Origin: JBPCOB01 sp051000715
Lineage (GTDB): Bacteria > Actinomycetota > Actinomycetes > JALYNC01
Assembly (NCBI GenBank): GCA_051000715.1
Contig: JBPCOB010000006.1
Location: 1 to 20,762 of the forward strand
DNA length: 20,762 nucleotides
Reading direction: 5' to 3'
The notes under the pieces are model-generated. The model was given only the letters and a program-made list of their open reading frames with translations, was not told the DNA's origin and ran no database searches. A program made the position numbers and the translations under genes. How positions within the stretch are numbered: position 1 is the first letter of the stretch; each line of letters opens with the position of its first letter. Shown here one piece after another: positions 1 through 6,930 of this stretch.

Positions 1-1
1 C

Positions 2-450
2 CCGGCCACCAGTGCCCCGCCGTCGGCCGGCTCCACCGGCACCGGCATCGGTGGCGCGGGCACGGGGGCCGGCGTCGGTCAGCTGCTGGCTGGTGGCCAG
101 TCGGTGCCCCGCTGTCGTCGGGCAGCACCGGTGGCGACCTGACCCAGTACGCCGGCCAGGACGCAACGGCCAAGGGAGTGCTCGTGCAGTCCGTACCGGC
201 TGACGAGGGCTTCTGGGTGGGCAGCAGCGAGACCGACCGGGTCTGGGTCCAGTTGACCGGTAGCGCGGCCGAATCGGGCTACACGGTCCGAAAGGGCGAC
301 CGGATCGACTTCACCGGCGGCAAGGTGGTGCCGAGCGGGCCCGGGTTCGCGAGCCAGGTTGGGGTCACCCCGGCCGAGGGAGCGACCCAGTTGGAGTCCC
401 AACGGCAGCACTTCCAGGTGCCGAAAGGCAACGTGAAGCTCAGCGCCTGA
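2..450 (+). CDS. C-terminal part of a hypothetical protein, apparently frameshifted
   Basis: The gene enters from the left edge. Positions 2 to about 109 read as a Gly/Ala/Ser/Thr/Pro-rich linker that ends in LLAGGQSVP. From about 112 to 450 a different frame continues smoothly with LSSGSTGGDLTQYAG and then a compact domain of about 100 residues (FWVGSSETDRVWVQLTG, KGDRIDFTGGKVV, VGVTPAEGATQLESQ). The join needs one extra C in the CCCC run at 107-110, so this is a one-base deletion or a sequencing error; without it the linker frame stops at TGA 140-142. Alternating hydrophobic residues suggest a small beta-rich (OB-like) domain, as seen in some actinobacterial exported or membrane-anchored proteins, but I do not recognise a named family. 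The N-terminus is outside the window. It converges on pmt across a hairpin. Confidence 0.6.
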   Translation, partial: GHQCPAVGRLHRHRHRWRGHGGRRRSAAGWWPVGAPLSSGSTGGDLTQYAGQDATAKGVLVQSVPADEGFWVGSSETDRVWVQLTGSAAESGYTVRKGDRIDFTGGKVVPSGPGFASQVGVTPAEGATQLESQRQHFQVPKGNVKLSA

Positions 451-472
451 CGGCTGGCATGCGAGATCCACT

Positions 473-504
473 CGGCGGCGCGGTTTCGGCGGACCGCGCC
501 GTCG
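473..504. terminator. Bidirectional hairpin terminator between convergent genes
   Basis: Arms 476-484 (CGGCGCGGT) and 493-501 (ACCGCGCCG) are perfectly complementary. They extend through a G-U pair to 473-475/502-504, giving a 12-bp stem with an 8-nt loop. The hairpin lies 22 nt after the stop of the left gene and 19 nt after the stop of pmt on the other strand. There is no U tract, which is normal for high-GC actinobacteria. Confidence 0.7.
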
Positions 505-523
505 AGTGCTGTCCGGCACAGGA

Positions 524-2065
524 TCACAGCCACCAGCTGCCGAACCACATCCGGGCTTGCAGGTCGACGTACGGGATCACCTTGGCGGCGAGCACCGGAT
601 AGAGATAGAAGAAGTTCACGATCACCAGCAGGGCGTAGGCGCCTACCGCCACCGCGCCGGGCAGCCGGCGCCGCGGGTCCGCGTCGGGTGAGCCCAGTGC
701 GAGGCCGGCGCACAGCGTGAGACCCAGGATCATGAACGGCAGAGCCGGCAGCGCGTAGAAGAAGAACATCGTGCGCTCCGGGGTGGCCAGCCACGGCAGC
801 AGGCCGGCGCCCATGCCGGCCAGCACCGCAGCCGCTCGCCAGTCCCGCCGGGATATCCACCGCCATGCCATCGTCACCGTGGCCGGGATGCTGGCCCACC
901 AGATGGCGGGCGTCCCGATGTCGAGGGTCACCCGAGCGCAACCGGCGGTCGCCGAGCAGCCGAGCTCGCCGAGCTTGGGATAGGTCGCGAAATACAGCAC
1001 CGGCCGGGCCAGCAGCAGCCATCCCCACGGGCTCGACTGGTACGGGTGCTTGGTACTCAGGTGGATGTGGAAGCGCCAGGCTTCCCAGTGGTAGTGCAAC
1101 CAGCCGCCGAACACCGCTCGAGCGTGGGTGAGCGTGCCCTGGCCGGCCCGCACGTACCGGTCATGGTCCCACGCCGTGGCGGCGTCACCGAGGAACCACC
1201 CGGTCCACGAGACCACGTAGACCAGCGCGGGCAGCACGAGCAGGGCGAGCCCGGACGGGACCAGGTCGGCGCGCAGGGCGGACCGGAACGGCTCGGCAGC
1301 CCCTGCGGTACGCCGGGCGCCCACGTCCCAGCCGAAGGCCAGCAGGCCGAACGCGGCCACGTAGTAGATCGCGCTCCACTTGGTGGCGCAGGCGGCACCC
1401 AGGCACGCGCCGGCACCCAGCCGCCACCAGCGGAGGCCGACGCGGAGCCGGTCCGGCGACATGCCGGCGGCGAGACGGGCCGCGAGCCGGGCCCGACCGG
1501 CGTCCCGGTCGGCCACCAGACAGGCGAAGGCGGCGAGTACCCAGAACATCAGGAAGATGTCGAGCATCGCGACCCGGCTCTGCACGAACGCCAGCCCGTC
1601 GAGAGCGAGCAGGAGGCCGGCCAGGCAGCCGAGCAGGGTCGAGCGGGTCAGCCGCCGGGCGGTCCGGGCCAGGATCAGCACGGCCATGCTGCCGAACAAC
1701 GCCGCCGCGAACCGCCAGCCCAGCGTGTTGTGCCCGAAGATCGCTTGGCCGGGGGCGATCAGCCACTTCCCCAGCGGCGGGTGTACGACGAAGCCCGGGC
1801 CGGTGCCCTTCGGGCCGCGCTCCACGCCGTACCGGAGCAGGTCGTAGGAGTCCTTGGAGTAGTACACCTCGTCGAACACGAGTGCGCGCGGCTTGGAGAG
1901 CCGGTTGAAGCGCAGGTACGCCGCGACCAAGGCGATGGCCAGCGGGCCGAGCCACCCCCAAAGCCGGTCGGTCGGCATCGGCCGCTGCAGCCGGGATCCC
2001 ACGTCGGTTCGGCTCGGCGGCCCGGGTCGGCTCACCTCGGCCTTTGCGGCGTACGTCGTGGCCAT
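524..2065 (-). CDS. pmt: Dolichyl/polyprenyl-phosphate-mannose--protein O-mannosyltransferase
   Basis: 513-residue polytopic membrane glycosyltransferase of family GT39 (PMT). It transfers mannose from polyprenyl-phosphate-mannose to Ser/Thr of proteins as they are exported through the membrane. After a short cytoplasmic N-terminus, the first membrane segment (about 38-52) is followed by the extracytoplasmic acidic pair D65-E66 in LVFDEVYYSKDSY, the PMT catalytic signature, and by HPPLGKW (95-101). Many further hydrophobic segments follow, and the C-terminus ends in a Trp-rich tail. Length fits the actinobacterial family (Rv1002c type). The ATG at 2063-2065 is chosen because a TACGAT hexamer sits 8 nt upstream, as expected for a leaderless transcript. 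An in-frame GTG at 2033-2035 with AAAGG upstream is an alternative start. The gene is divergent from rsmI, the usual actinobacterial arrangement. The same frame stays open far into the rsmI antisense strand, but that extension is not coding. Confidence 0.93.
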   Translation of the reverse strand: MATTYAAKAEVSRPGPPSRTDVGSRLQRPMPTDRLWGWLGPLAIALVAAYLRFNRLSKPRALVFDEVYYSKDSYDLLRYGVERGPKGTGPGFVVHPPLGKWLIAPGQAIFGHNTLGWRFAAALFGSMAVLILARTARRLTRSTLLGCLAGLLLALDGLAFVQSRVAMLDIFLMFWVLAAFACLVADRDAGRARLAARLAAGMSPDRLRVGLRWWRLGAGACLGAACATKWSAIYYVAAFGLLAFGWDVGARRTAGAAEPFRSALRADLVPSGLALLVLPALVYVVSWTGWFLGDAATAWDHDRYVRAGQGTLTHARAVFGGWLHYHWEAWRFHIHLSTKHPYQSSPWGWLLLARPVLYFATYPKLGELGCSATAGCARVTLDIGTPAIWWASIPATVTMAWRWISRRDWRAAAVLAGMGAGLLPWLATPERTMFFFYALPALPFMILGLTLCAGLALGSPDADPRRRLPGAVAVGAYALLVIVNFFYLYPVLAAKVIPYVDLQARMWFGSWWL

Positions 2066-2073
2066 GATTTCGA

Positions 2074-2079
2074 ATCGTA
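2074..2079 (-). promoter_or_regulatory. Candidate -10 element of pmt (leaderless type)
   Basis: Read on the minus strand the hexamer is TACGAT (TANNNT), 8 nt before the ATG of pmt. No convincing -35 is visible in the G/C-rich 108-nt gap shared with rsmI. Confidence 0.4.
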
Positions 2080-2173
2080 AGGTGGGCCGGCCGGATCGTT
2101 GTCCGGGCGGTGCATCCCGGTGCGCTTGCTGCGAAGATCGTCCGGTGTCAGCGAGAGAGGCCCAGGTCGGTCG

Positions 2174-3040
2174 GTGACCAGCGCGGAGGGCTCGGCCGAA
2201 GGCGTGCTGGTGGTGGCTGGGGCGCCGATCGGCAACGTTGGTGACGTCTCGCCACGGCTGGCTGACGAGCTGCGAGCGGCCGACATCGTCGCGGCCGAGG
2301 ACACCCGAAGGCTGCGTCGGCTCTGCGCCCGGCTCGGCATTCCGCCGCCGGCCCGGGTGGTGTCCTACTTCGACGGCAACGAGCAAGTGCGGGCGGGTGA
2401 GCTGCTGGCGGCGCTGCGGACGGGCGCCCGGGTGCTGCTGGTGACCGACGCCGGGATGCCGACCGTCTCGGACCCGGGCTACCGGCTCGTCGCTGCTGCG
2501 GCGGGCGCCGGCGTACCGGTGACGGCGGTGCCGGGGCCGTCGGCCGTGACGGCGGCGCTGGCGGTCTCGGGGCTGCCGAGCGACCGGTTCGTCTTCGAGG
2601 GCTTCCTGCCGCGGCGGGCCGGGGAGCGGCGGTCGCGGCTGACGGAGCTGGCGACGGAGCGGCGCACCTTGGTGCTGTTCGAGGCGCCGCACCGGTTGGC
2701 GGCGAGCCTGGCCGACCTGGCCGCGGCCTTCGGCGGGGACCGGCCGGCGGCGGTCTGCCGCGAGCTCACCAAGACCTACGAGGAAGTACGCCGCGCCGAT
2801 CTGGCGGAGCTGGCGGGGTGGGCGGTGGGCGGCGTACGGGGTGAGATCACGGTGGTGGTGGCCGGTGCACCGGCGGCCGAGCCGGCCGAACCGATGGAGC
2901 TGGTGGCCGCGGTGGCCGAGCGGGAGTCGGCGGGCTCGCCGCGCAAGGCGGCCATCGCCGAGGTCGCCGCCGCCGCCGGCGTACCGAAGCGGGTCGTCTT
3001 CGACGCGGTGGTGGCGGTCAAGCGAACCGGGAACCCGTGA
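2174..3040 (+). CDS. rsmI: 16S rRNA (cytidine(1402)-2'-O)-methyltransferase
   Basis: 288-residue SAM-dependent methyltransferase of the tetrapyrrole-methylase fold that 2'-O-methylates C1402 in the decoding centre of 16S rRNA. Visible family motifs in order: VAGAPIGNVGD near residues 14-24, AAEDTRR, YFDGNE (the family's YHEHNE position), LVTDAGMPTVSDPGY, VTAVPGPSA, FVFEGFLPRR, LVLFEAPHRL, RELTKTYEE and RGEITVVV. The start is taken as the GTG at 2174, which begins the protein about ten residues before the first strand. A purine-rich AGAGAGG lies 13 nt upstream, rather far, so the exact start is moderately certain. The gene is divergent from pmt and only 8 nt from the stop of the convergent ATPase gene, so there is no room for a separate terminator. 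The C-terminal 60 residues form the usual small helical tail (SPRKAAIAEVAAAAGVPKR). Confidence 0.95.
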   Translation: MTSAEGSAEGVLVVAGAPIGNVGDVSPRLADELRAADIVAAEDTRRLRRLCARLGIPPPARVVSYFDGNEQVRAGELLAALRTGARVLLVTDAGMPTVSDPGYRLVAAAAGAGVPVTAVPGPSAVTAALAVSGLPSDRFVFEGFLPRRAGERRSRLTELATERRTLVLFEAPHRLAASLADLAAAFGGDRPAAVCRELTKTYEEVRRADLAELAGWAVGGVRGEITVVVAGAPAAEPAEPMELVAAVAERESAGSPRKAAIAEVAAAAGVPKRVVFDAVVAVKRTGNP

Positions 3041-3048
3041 CATCCAGG

Positions 3049-4164
3049 TCAGGTGTTGGACCGGCTGGCCCGTACCCATGCTTCGAGCAGCGGGTCGATC
3101 ACCCGCCAGCCGGAGGCGGCGGCCGGGTCCTCGGTGAGGTCTCCGCGACCGCGCAGTGCCTCCAGTCCGGCGCGGGTCCCGCCGCCGGCCCGCGGCCGGT
3201 TTGCTGGCCGCGCGTAGGGCCGTTCACCGGAGGCGACCGCGGCCAGAACCCGCCGCTGCGTGACGCTCAGCAGCGACCAGAAGGTACGGAACTCGTCGGC
3301 CAGCTCCGCCAGCAAGCGTTCGTGCGCGGCCGCCAGCAGCGCCGGGTCGGCCTGGCCCTTGGCCGGGGTGACGTCCCACAGCGCTGCGGCCAGCAGCATC
3401 GTCCGCTGCGGGTGTCCGGAGCTGAGCGCGAGCAGCCCGTCGAGGGCGTCGCCAATGTCCTTGCCGCTGCCGGTGAACCGATCGGCGACGAACTCCGCGG
3501 TCGCATCCGCGGGGAGCGGAGGCAGTGCCACCGGAGCGGCCTGCGCGTAAAACGCCCGGCGCCGGTCGGTGAACAATTCGGTCATCATCCCGAGGTGCGA
3601 GCCGGCGAAGACATAGCTGGCCGCGTCGCCGTGGTGCTGGATCTCTGAGCGGATCACCGCGTCGGCGTTCGACTGTGCTGTCAGCAGCTCCTGGAACTCG
3701 TCGAACACGACCAGCACCGGCGTTCCCCATCGCTCGTGGACCTTGCGGGGCAACGCGAGGCGCTCGAGCAGAGGTGCGGCCGCCGGCCCGAGATCTACCT
3801 GGCCGGACACCGGTAGCGGGCCGCCCCCAAAGGTGACGCTGGGCTTGAGCAGCCGGCGCAGACCGGCAAACCAGCGGGCGGCTCGGCCGGTGAGGCCGTC
3901 GGCGTAGGCGCGTTCGATCCGTTCGGCGACGTCGGCGAGGGTGACGACGCCGAAGAAGTCGACGTAGACCGCGGCCCAGCCGTCGCTGCGTGCCGCACCG
4001 ACGACCTGCTGCATGAGCGAGGTCTTGCCGTAGCGGCGGGGTGCGGTCAGCCGCGAGTTGTTGTGCGACCTGGCGTTGTCGAGGAGCTGCTTCGCCTCCT
4101 GTTCCCGGTCGATGAGGTCGTCTATCGATACCGGGGCGGAGAACGGGAAGGGGTTCTTCGGCAT
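3049..4164 (-). CDS. AAA ATPase of the archaeal-ATPase type with C-terminal winged-helix region
   Basis: 371-residue predicted cytoplasmic ATPase. After a short lead (MPKNPFPFSAPVSIDDLIDRE, the typical re-entry motif before the P-loop) comes Walker A APRRYGKTS at 41-49 and Walker B VLVVFDEFQEL at 150-160 (D155, E156). Then follow VFAGSH, a sensor-like strand (185-190), and SGHPQRTMLLAAALWD (249-264), all typical of PF01637-like ATPases related to the STAND class. The last 85 residues (SLLSVTQRRVLAAV ... WRVIDPLLEAWVR) look like a winged-helix module. The activity is ATP hydrolysis; the partner and process cannot be told from sequence. The ATG at 4162-4164 is preceded by TAGAGT 7 nt upstream. 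The gene sits between rsmI and metG against their direction, so it looks like an insertion into the conserved row. The N-proximal P-loop lacks the first Gly of GxxxxGKT (Ala here), as is common in this family. Confidence 0.8.
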   Translation of the reverse strand: MPKNPFPFSAPVSIDDLIDREQEAKQLLDNARSHNNSRLTAPRRYGKTSLMQQVVGAARSDGWAAVYVDFFGVVTLADVAERIERAYADGLTGRAARWFAGLRRLLKPSVTFGGGPLPVSGQVDLGPAAAPLLERLALPRKVHERWGTPVLVVFDEFQELLTAQSNADAVIRSEIQHHGDAASYVFAGSHLGMMTELFTDRRRAFYAQAAPVALPPLPADATAEFVADRFTGSGKDIGDALDGLLALSSGHPQRTMLLAAALWDVTPAKGQADPALLAAAHERLLAELADEFRTFWSLLSVTQRRVLAAVASGERPYARPANRPRAGGGTRAGLEALRGRGDLTEDPAAASGWRVIDPLLEAWVRASRSNT

Positions 4165-4171
4165 GCACCTA

Positions 4172-4177
4172 ACTCTA
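4172..4177 (-). promoter_or_regulatory. Candidate -10 element of the AAA ATPase gene
   Basis: Minus-strand TAGAGT lies 7 nt before the ATG at 4164, implying a leaderless or near-leaderless transcript. The -35 position would fall in the inverted repeat 4184-4201. Confidence 0.45.
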
Positions 4178-4183
4178 GGCTCC

Positions 4184-4201
4184 GGTCCCACAGATGGGAC
4201 C
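4184..4201. repeat. 7-bp perfect inverted repeat over the ATPase -35 region
   Basis: GGTCCCA (4184-4190) and TGGGACC (4195-4201) are perfect complements separated by CAGA. The repeat lies where the -35 box of the ATPase promoter should be, so it may be a regulator site. Its centre overlaps another possible pair, CACAGAT 4189-4195 with ATCTGTG 4215-4221, so two alternative foldings exist. Confidence 0.5.
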
Positions 4202-4231
4202 ATCCGACACCAGAATCTGTGCATCCAGCGC

Positions 4232-4293
4232 GCCCATCATGACGAACTGCACGCCGACACGCCGTACCGGGCATGCACTTCGTCATGATCGGC
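4232..4293. repeat. 23-bp imperfect inverted repeat between the ATPase gene and metG
   Basis: Arm 4232-4254 and the reverse complement of arm 4271-4293 match at 20 of 23 positions, including an uninterrupted 11-bp core (ATCATGACGAA against TTCGTCATGAT). The spacer is 16 nt. It occupies the middle of the 193-nt divergent gap. Each arm carries a start-like codon reading outward (GTG on the minus strand, ATG on the plus strand) followed by similar short peptides, but neither makes a convincing gene. It could be an operator for a dimeric regulator, a cruciform, or a relic of an inverted duplication. Confidence 0.65.
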
Positions 4294-4344
4294 GAGGGGT
4301 AGGCGGTGCCGTGGTGGGTGGGGGAACTCGCTGGACCGCGCAAC

Positions 4345-4350
4345 TAGGCT
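4345..4350 (+). promoter_or_regulatory. Candidate -10 element of metG (leaderless type)
   Basis: TAGGCT lies 7 nt before the metG ATG, mirroring the ATPase promoter. There is no separate Shine-Dalgarno site beyond a CGGGG run. The -35 box is not obvious. Confidence 0.45.
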
Positions 4351-4357
4351 CGGGGCC

Positions 4358-6172
4358 ATGCCTGCCGCGAGACACGTTCTCACCGCGGTGGCCTGGCCGT
4401 ACGCCAGCAGCCCCCGCCACATCGGCCACGTGGCCGGCTTCGGCGTGCCTTCCGACGTCTTTAGCCGCTACCAGCGGATGGCTGGCAACCGGGTGCTGAT
4501 GGTCAGCGGCACCGACGAGCACGGAACCCCGATCCTCGTCGCCGCCGACCGCGAGGGCGTCAGCCCCCGCGAGATCGCCGACCGCTACAACCGCGTGATC
4601 GCCGAGGACCTGCGCGCGCTCGGCCTGTCCTACGACCTGTTCACCCGTACGACGACCCGCAACCACTACGCCGTCGTACAGGACCTCTTCCTCGGCCTGC
4701 TGCACAACGGGTACGTCTTCCCGCGGACGACGATGGGCGCCATCTCGCCGTCCACCGGTCGGACGCTGCCTGACCGCTACATCGAGGGCACCTGTCCCAT
4801 CTGCGGGTACGACGACGCGCGCGGCGACCAGTGCGACAACTGCGGCAACCAGCTGGATCCGACCGACCTGATCAAGCCGCGGAGCCGCATCAACGGCGAG
4901 GCGCCCAAGTTCGTCGAGCAGGAGCACTACTTCCTGGATCTGCCGGCCTTCGCCGACGCGCTGGGCTCGTGGCTGTCCGGCCGCGCCAACTGGCGCCCGA
5001 ACGTGCTGAAGTTCTCCCTGAACCTGCTTGACGACCTCAAGCCGCGGGCCATCACCCGGGACCTGGACTGGGGCGTGCCGGTCCCGCTGGAGGGATGGCG
5101 CGACCGGCCGGACAAGAAGCTCTACGTGTGGTTCGACGCGGTGATCGGCTACCTGTCGGCCTCGGTGGAATGGGCCCGCCGCAGTGGCGACCCCGACGCC
5201 TGGCGGCCGTGGTGGCAATCTGCCGACGCCCGCGGCTACTACTTCATGGGCAAGGACAACATCGTCTTCCATGCGGAGATCTGGCCGGCGATTCTGCTGG
5301 GCTACTCCGGACAGGGGGGAACGGCCGGCCGGCCGGGCCCGCTCGGCGTGCTGGACCTGCCCTACGAGGTGGTGTCGAGTGAGTTCCTCACCATGGAGGG
5401 GCGGCGGTTCTCCTCATCCCGCAGCGTGGTGATCCTGGTCCAGGACTTCCTCGCCCGCTACGAGCCCGACTCCTTGCGCTATTACCTGGCCGTCGCTGGG
5501 CCGGAGACCTCGGACACCGACTTCACCTGGGCGGAGTTCCTCCGGCGCAACAACGACGAGCTGGTCGCCACCTGGGGCAACCTAGTCAACCGTTCGGTCT
5601 CCTTCGTCGCCAAGAACATCGGCTCGATCCCCGCGGCCGGTGAGCTGACCGACGCCGACCACCGTCTGCTGCAGGCGGGTCGTGACGCCTTCCCGACCGT
5701 GGGCGCCCTGCTCGAGCGCTCGCAGCAGAAGGCCGCGATCGGTGCCTCCATGCGTCTGGTCGGCGAGGCCAACAAGTACCTCTCCGACCAGGCGCCGTGG
5801 AAGCTGCGGGAGTCCGATCCCGACCGGATGCGGACCGTCTGCCATGTCGCGCTGCAGCTCGTCGATGACGCCAAGACCCTGCTGACGCCGTTCCTGCCGA
5901 TGTCCTCGGACGCCGTACACCGGATGCTGGGCGGCGGCCGGTGGGCCGCGATGCCGGAGCTGCGCGAGGTCGAGGAGGAGGGCGGTCCTTCGTACCCGGT
6001 GCTCACCGGCGACTACGAGACCGGGGCCAGCTGGAGCTCTACGCCGATCCGCCCCGGTACGCCGATGTCGACGCCGACCCCGCTGTTCCGCAAGCTGGAG
6101 CCCTCCACCGTGGAGGAGGAGCTGGCCCGGCTCGCCGAGCCGCCGCCGGAGCGCGGAGGAGGCGGAACGTGA
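4358..6172 (+). CDS. metG: Methionine--tRNA ligase
   Basis: 604-residue class I aminoacyl-tRNA synthetase that charges tRNA-Met in the cytoplasm. The Rossmann fold begins with VAWPYASSPRHIGH; the HIGH signature is exact at residues 21-24. A single zinc knuckle has four cysteines (C146, C149, C159, C162) in CPICGYDDARGDQCDNC, with the ARGD spacer of the MetG1 class. The KMSKS loop is represented by RFSSS (350-354), with both lysines replaced. The anticodon-binding helical domain follows (WGNLVNRSVSF, DQAPWKLRESDPDRM, LLTPFLPMSSDAVHRMLGG). No C-terminal EMAP/Trbp111-like tRNA-binding domain is present; the protein ends in a short acidic and Pro/Gly-rich tail. Its stop codon overlaps the GTG of the DUF4129 gene, so the MoxR module is probably translated from the metG mRNA. 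Confidence 0.96.
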   Translation: MPAARHVLTAVAWPYASSPRHIGHVAGFGVPSDVFSRYQRMAGNRVLMVSGTDEHGTPILVAADREGVSPREIADRYNRVIAEDLRALGLSYDLFTRTTTRNHYAVVQDLFLGLLHNGYVFPRTTMGAISPSTGRTLPDRYIEGTCPICGYDDARGDQCDNCGNQLDPTDLIKPRSRINGEAPKFVEQEHYFLDLPAFADALGSWLSGRANWRPNVLKFSLNLLDDLKPRAITRDLDWGVPVPLEGWRDRPDKKLYVWFDAVIGYLSASVEWARRSGDPDAWRPWWQSADARGYYFMGKDNIVFHAEIWPAILLGYSGQGGTAGRPGPLGVLDLPYEVVSSEFLTMEGRRFSSSRSVVILVQDFLARYEPDSLRYYLAVAGPETSDTDFTWAEFLRRNNDELVATWGNLVNRSVSFVAKNIGSIPAAGELTDADHRLLQAGRDAFPTVGALLERSQQKAAIGASMRLVGEANKYLSDQAPWKLRESDPDRMRTVCHVALQLVDDAKTLLTPFLPMSSDAVHRMLGGGRWAAMPELREVEEEGGPSYPVLTGDYETGASWSSTPIRPGTPMSTPTPLFRKLEPSTVEEELARLAEPPPERGGGGT

Positions 6173-6930
6173 GCACGGGGGAGGCTCCGCTCACCGGCCG
6201 CGGCCTCCTCCGGTCGGCGGTGCCGCCCCGCGCGATCTCGCTGGTCCTGCTCGTTGCGGGCTTGGTGATGGCCGCGGTCGGTACGGGGCGGGGCGTCTTC
6301 TTCGTGGCCGACCAGCCGCCGGCGCGGCTGCGCTTTCTCCTCGAGAACATCGACAGCGGAGAAGGCGCCCCGCGGCCGCAGCGGGCGTTCGCCGGCCGCA
6401 ACGCCGGCCAGCTCCCTGCCGTCGTCGAAGCAACCCTCTCCGTCCTGCTGCTGCTGGCCGCGGCGGCGCTGGCCGTCGCGGTCGTCGTATCGGTGATTCG
6501 GGGGCTGGTCGGCGTACGGCGACTGCTGCTGGCACCGTCGCGAGGTGGGCGACCAGCTGCCGCGGTCGAGGAGGCGGAAGGCACCGAGGAGGAGGCCACG
6601 GAGCCGCTGCGCCAGCGGCTAGCCCGATCACTCGACGTCGCGCTGCCGGCGCTGGAGTCCGAGGCCGAACCGCGGGAAGCTGTGATCGCCTGCTACGTCG
6701 GCATGGAGGGGGCGCTGCGCGACCTCGGCACCGTGCGGCGGCCGGCCGAGACCCAGACCGAGCTGCTCTCGCGGGTGCTCGTGGAGCAGTCGGTGCCGCG
6801 GGTCGACGCCGCTCGGTTGACCGACCTGTTCCAGACCGCGCGCTTCGGCCGGGCGCCGGTGGACGAGCGCATGCGGAGCGATGCGATGCGCTCGCTGACC
6901 CGGGTGCGCGACGCCCTGGGCTCGCGATGA
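6169..6930 (+). CDS. DUF4129 domain membrane protein
   Basis: 253 residues starting at GTG 6169, which overlaps the metG stop by four bases (GTGA). It has two membrane segments (about 22-42 and 88-112) and a cytoplasmic acidic linker (EEAEGTEEEATE). The C-terminal DUF4129 domain spans about 165-250, recognisable by REAVIACYVGMEGALRDLG, RPAETQTELLSRVL, and LTDLFQTARFGRAPVDERMR. DUF4129 usually lies at the C-terminus of transglutaminase-like membrane proteins encoded beside moxR and DUF58 genes. Here it is a stand-alone protein with no transglutaminase core. It is the first gene of a five-gene overlapping module. Role inferred: membrane partner of the MoxR ATPase; the biochemical function is unknown. 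Confidence 0.8.
   Translation: MSTGEAPLTGRGLLRSAVPPRAISLVLLVAGLVMAAVGTGRGVFFVADQPPARLRFLLENIDSGEGAPRPQRAFAGRNAGQLPAVVEATLSVLLLLAAAALAVAVVVSVIRGLVGVRRLLLAPSRGGRPAAAVEEAEGTEEEATEPLRQRLARSLDVALPALESEAEPREAVIACYVGMEGALRDLGTVRRPAETQTELLSRVLVEQSVPRVDAARLTDLFQTARFGRAPVDERMRSDAMRSLTRVRDALGSR

Noticed and set aside
2066..3079. Open minus-strand extension of pmt through the whole rsmI gene (851 residues in all)
   Set aside because: The extra 338 residues are Arg/Gly/His-rich without family motifs, while rsmI on the other strand has all its motifs. Long antisense frames are expected at this GC content.
4197..4299. Short peptides read outward from the two arms of the inverted repeat (9 and 26 codons)
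   Set aside because: No ribosome binding site, no codon bias over such a length and no known family. Reported only as a property of the repeat.
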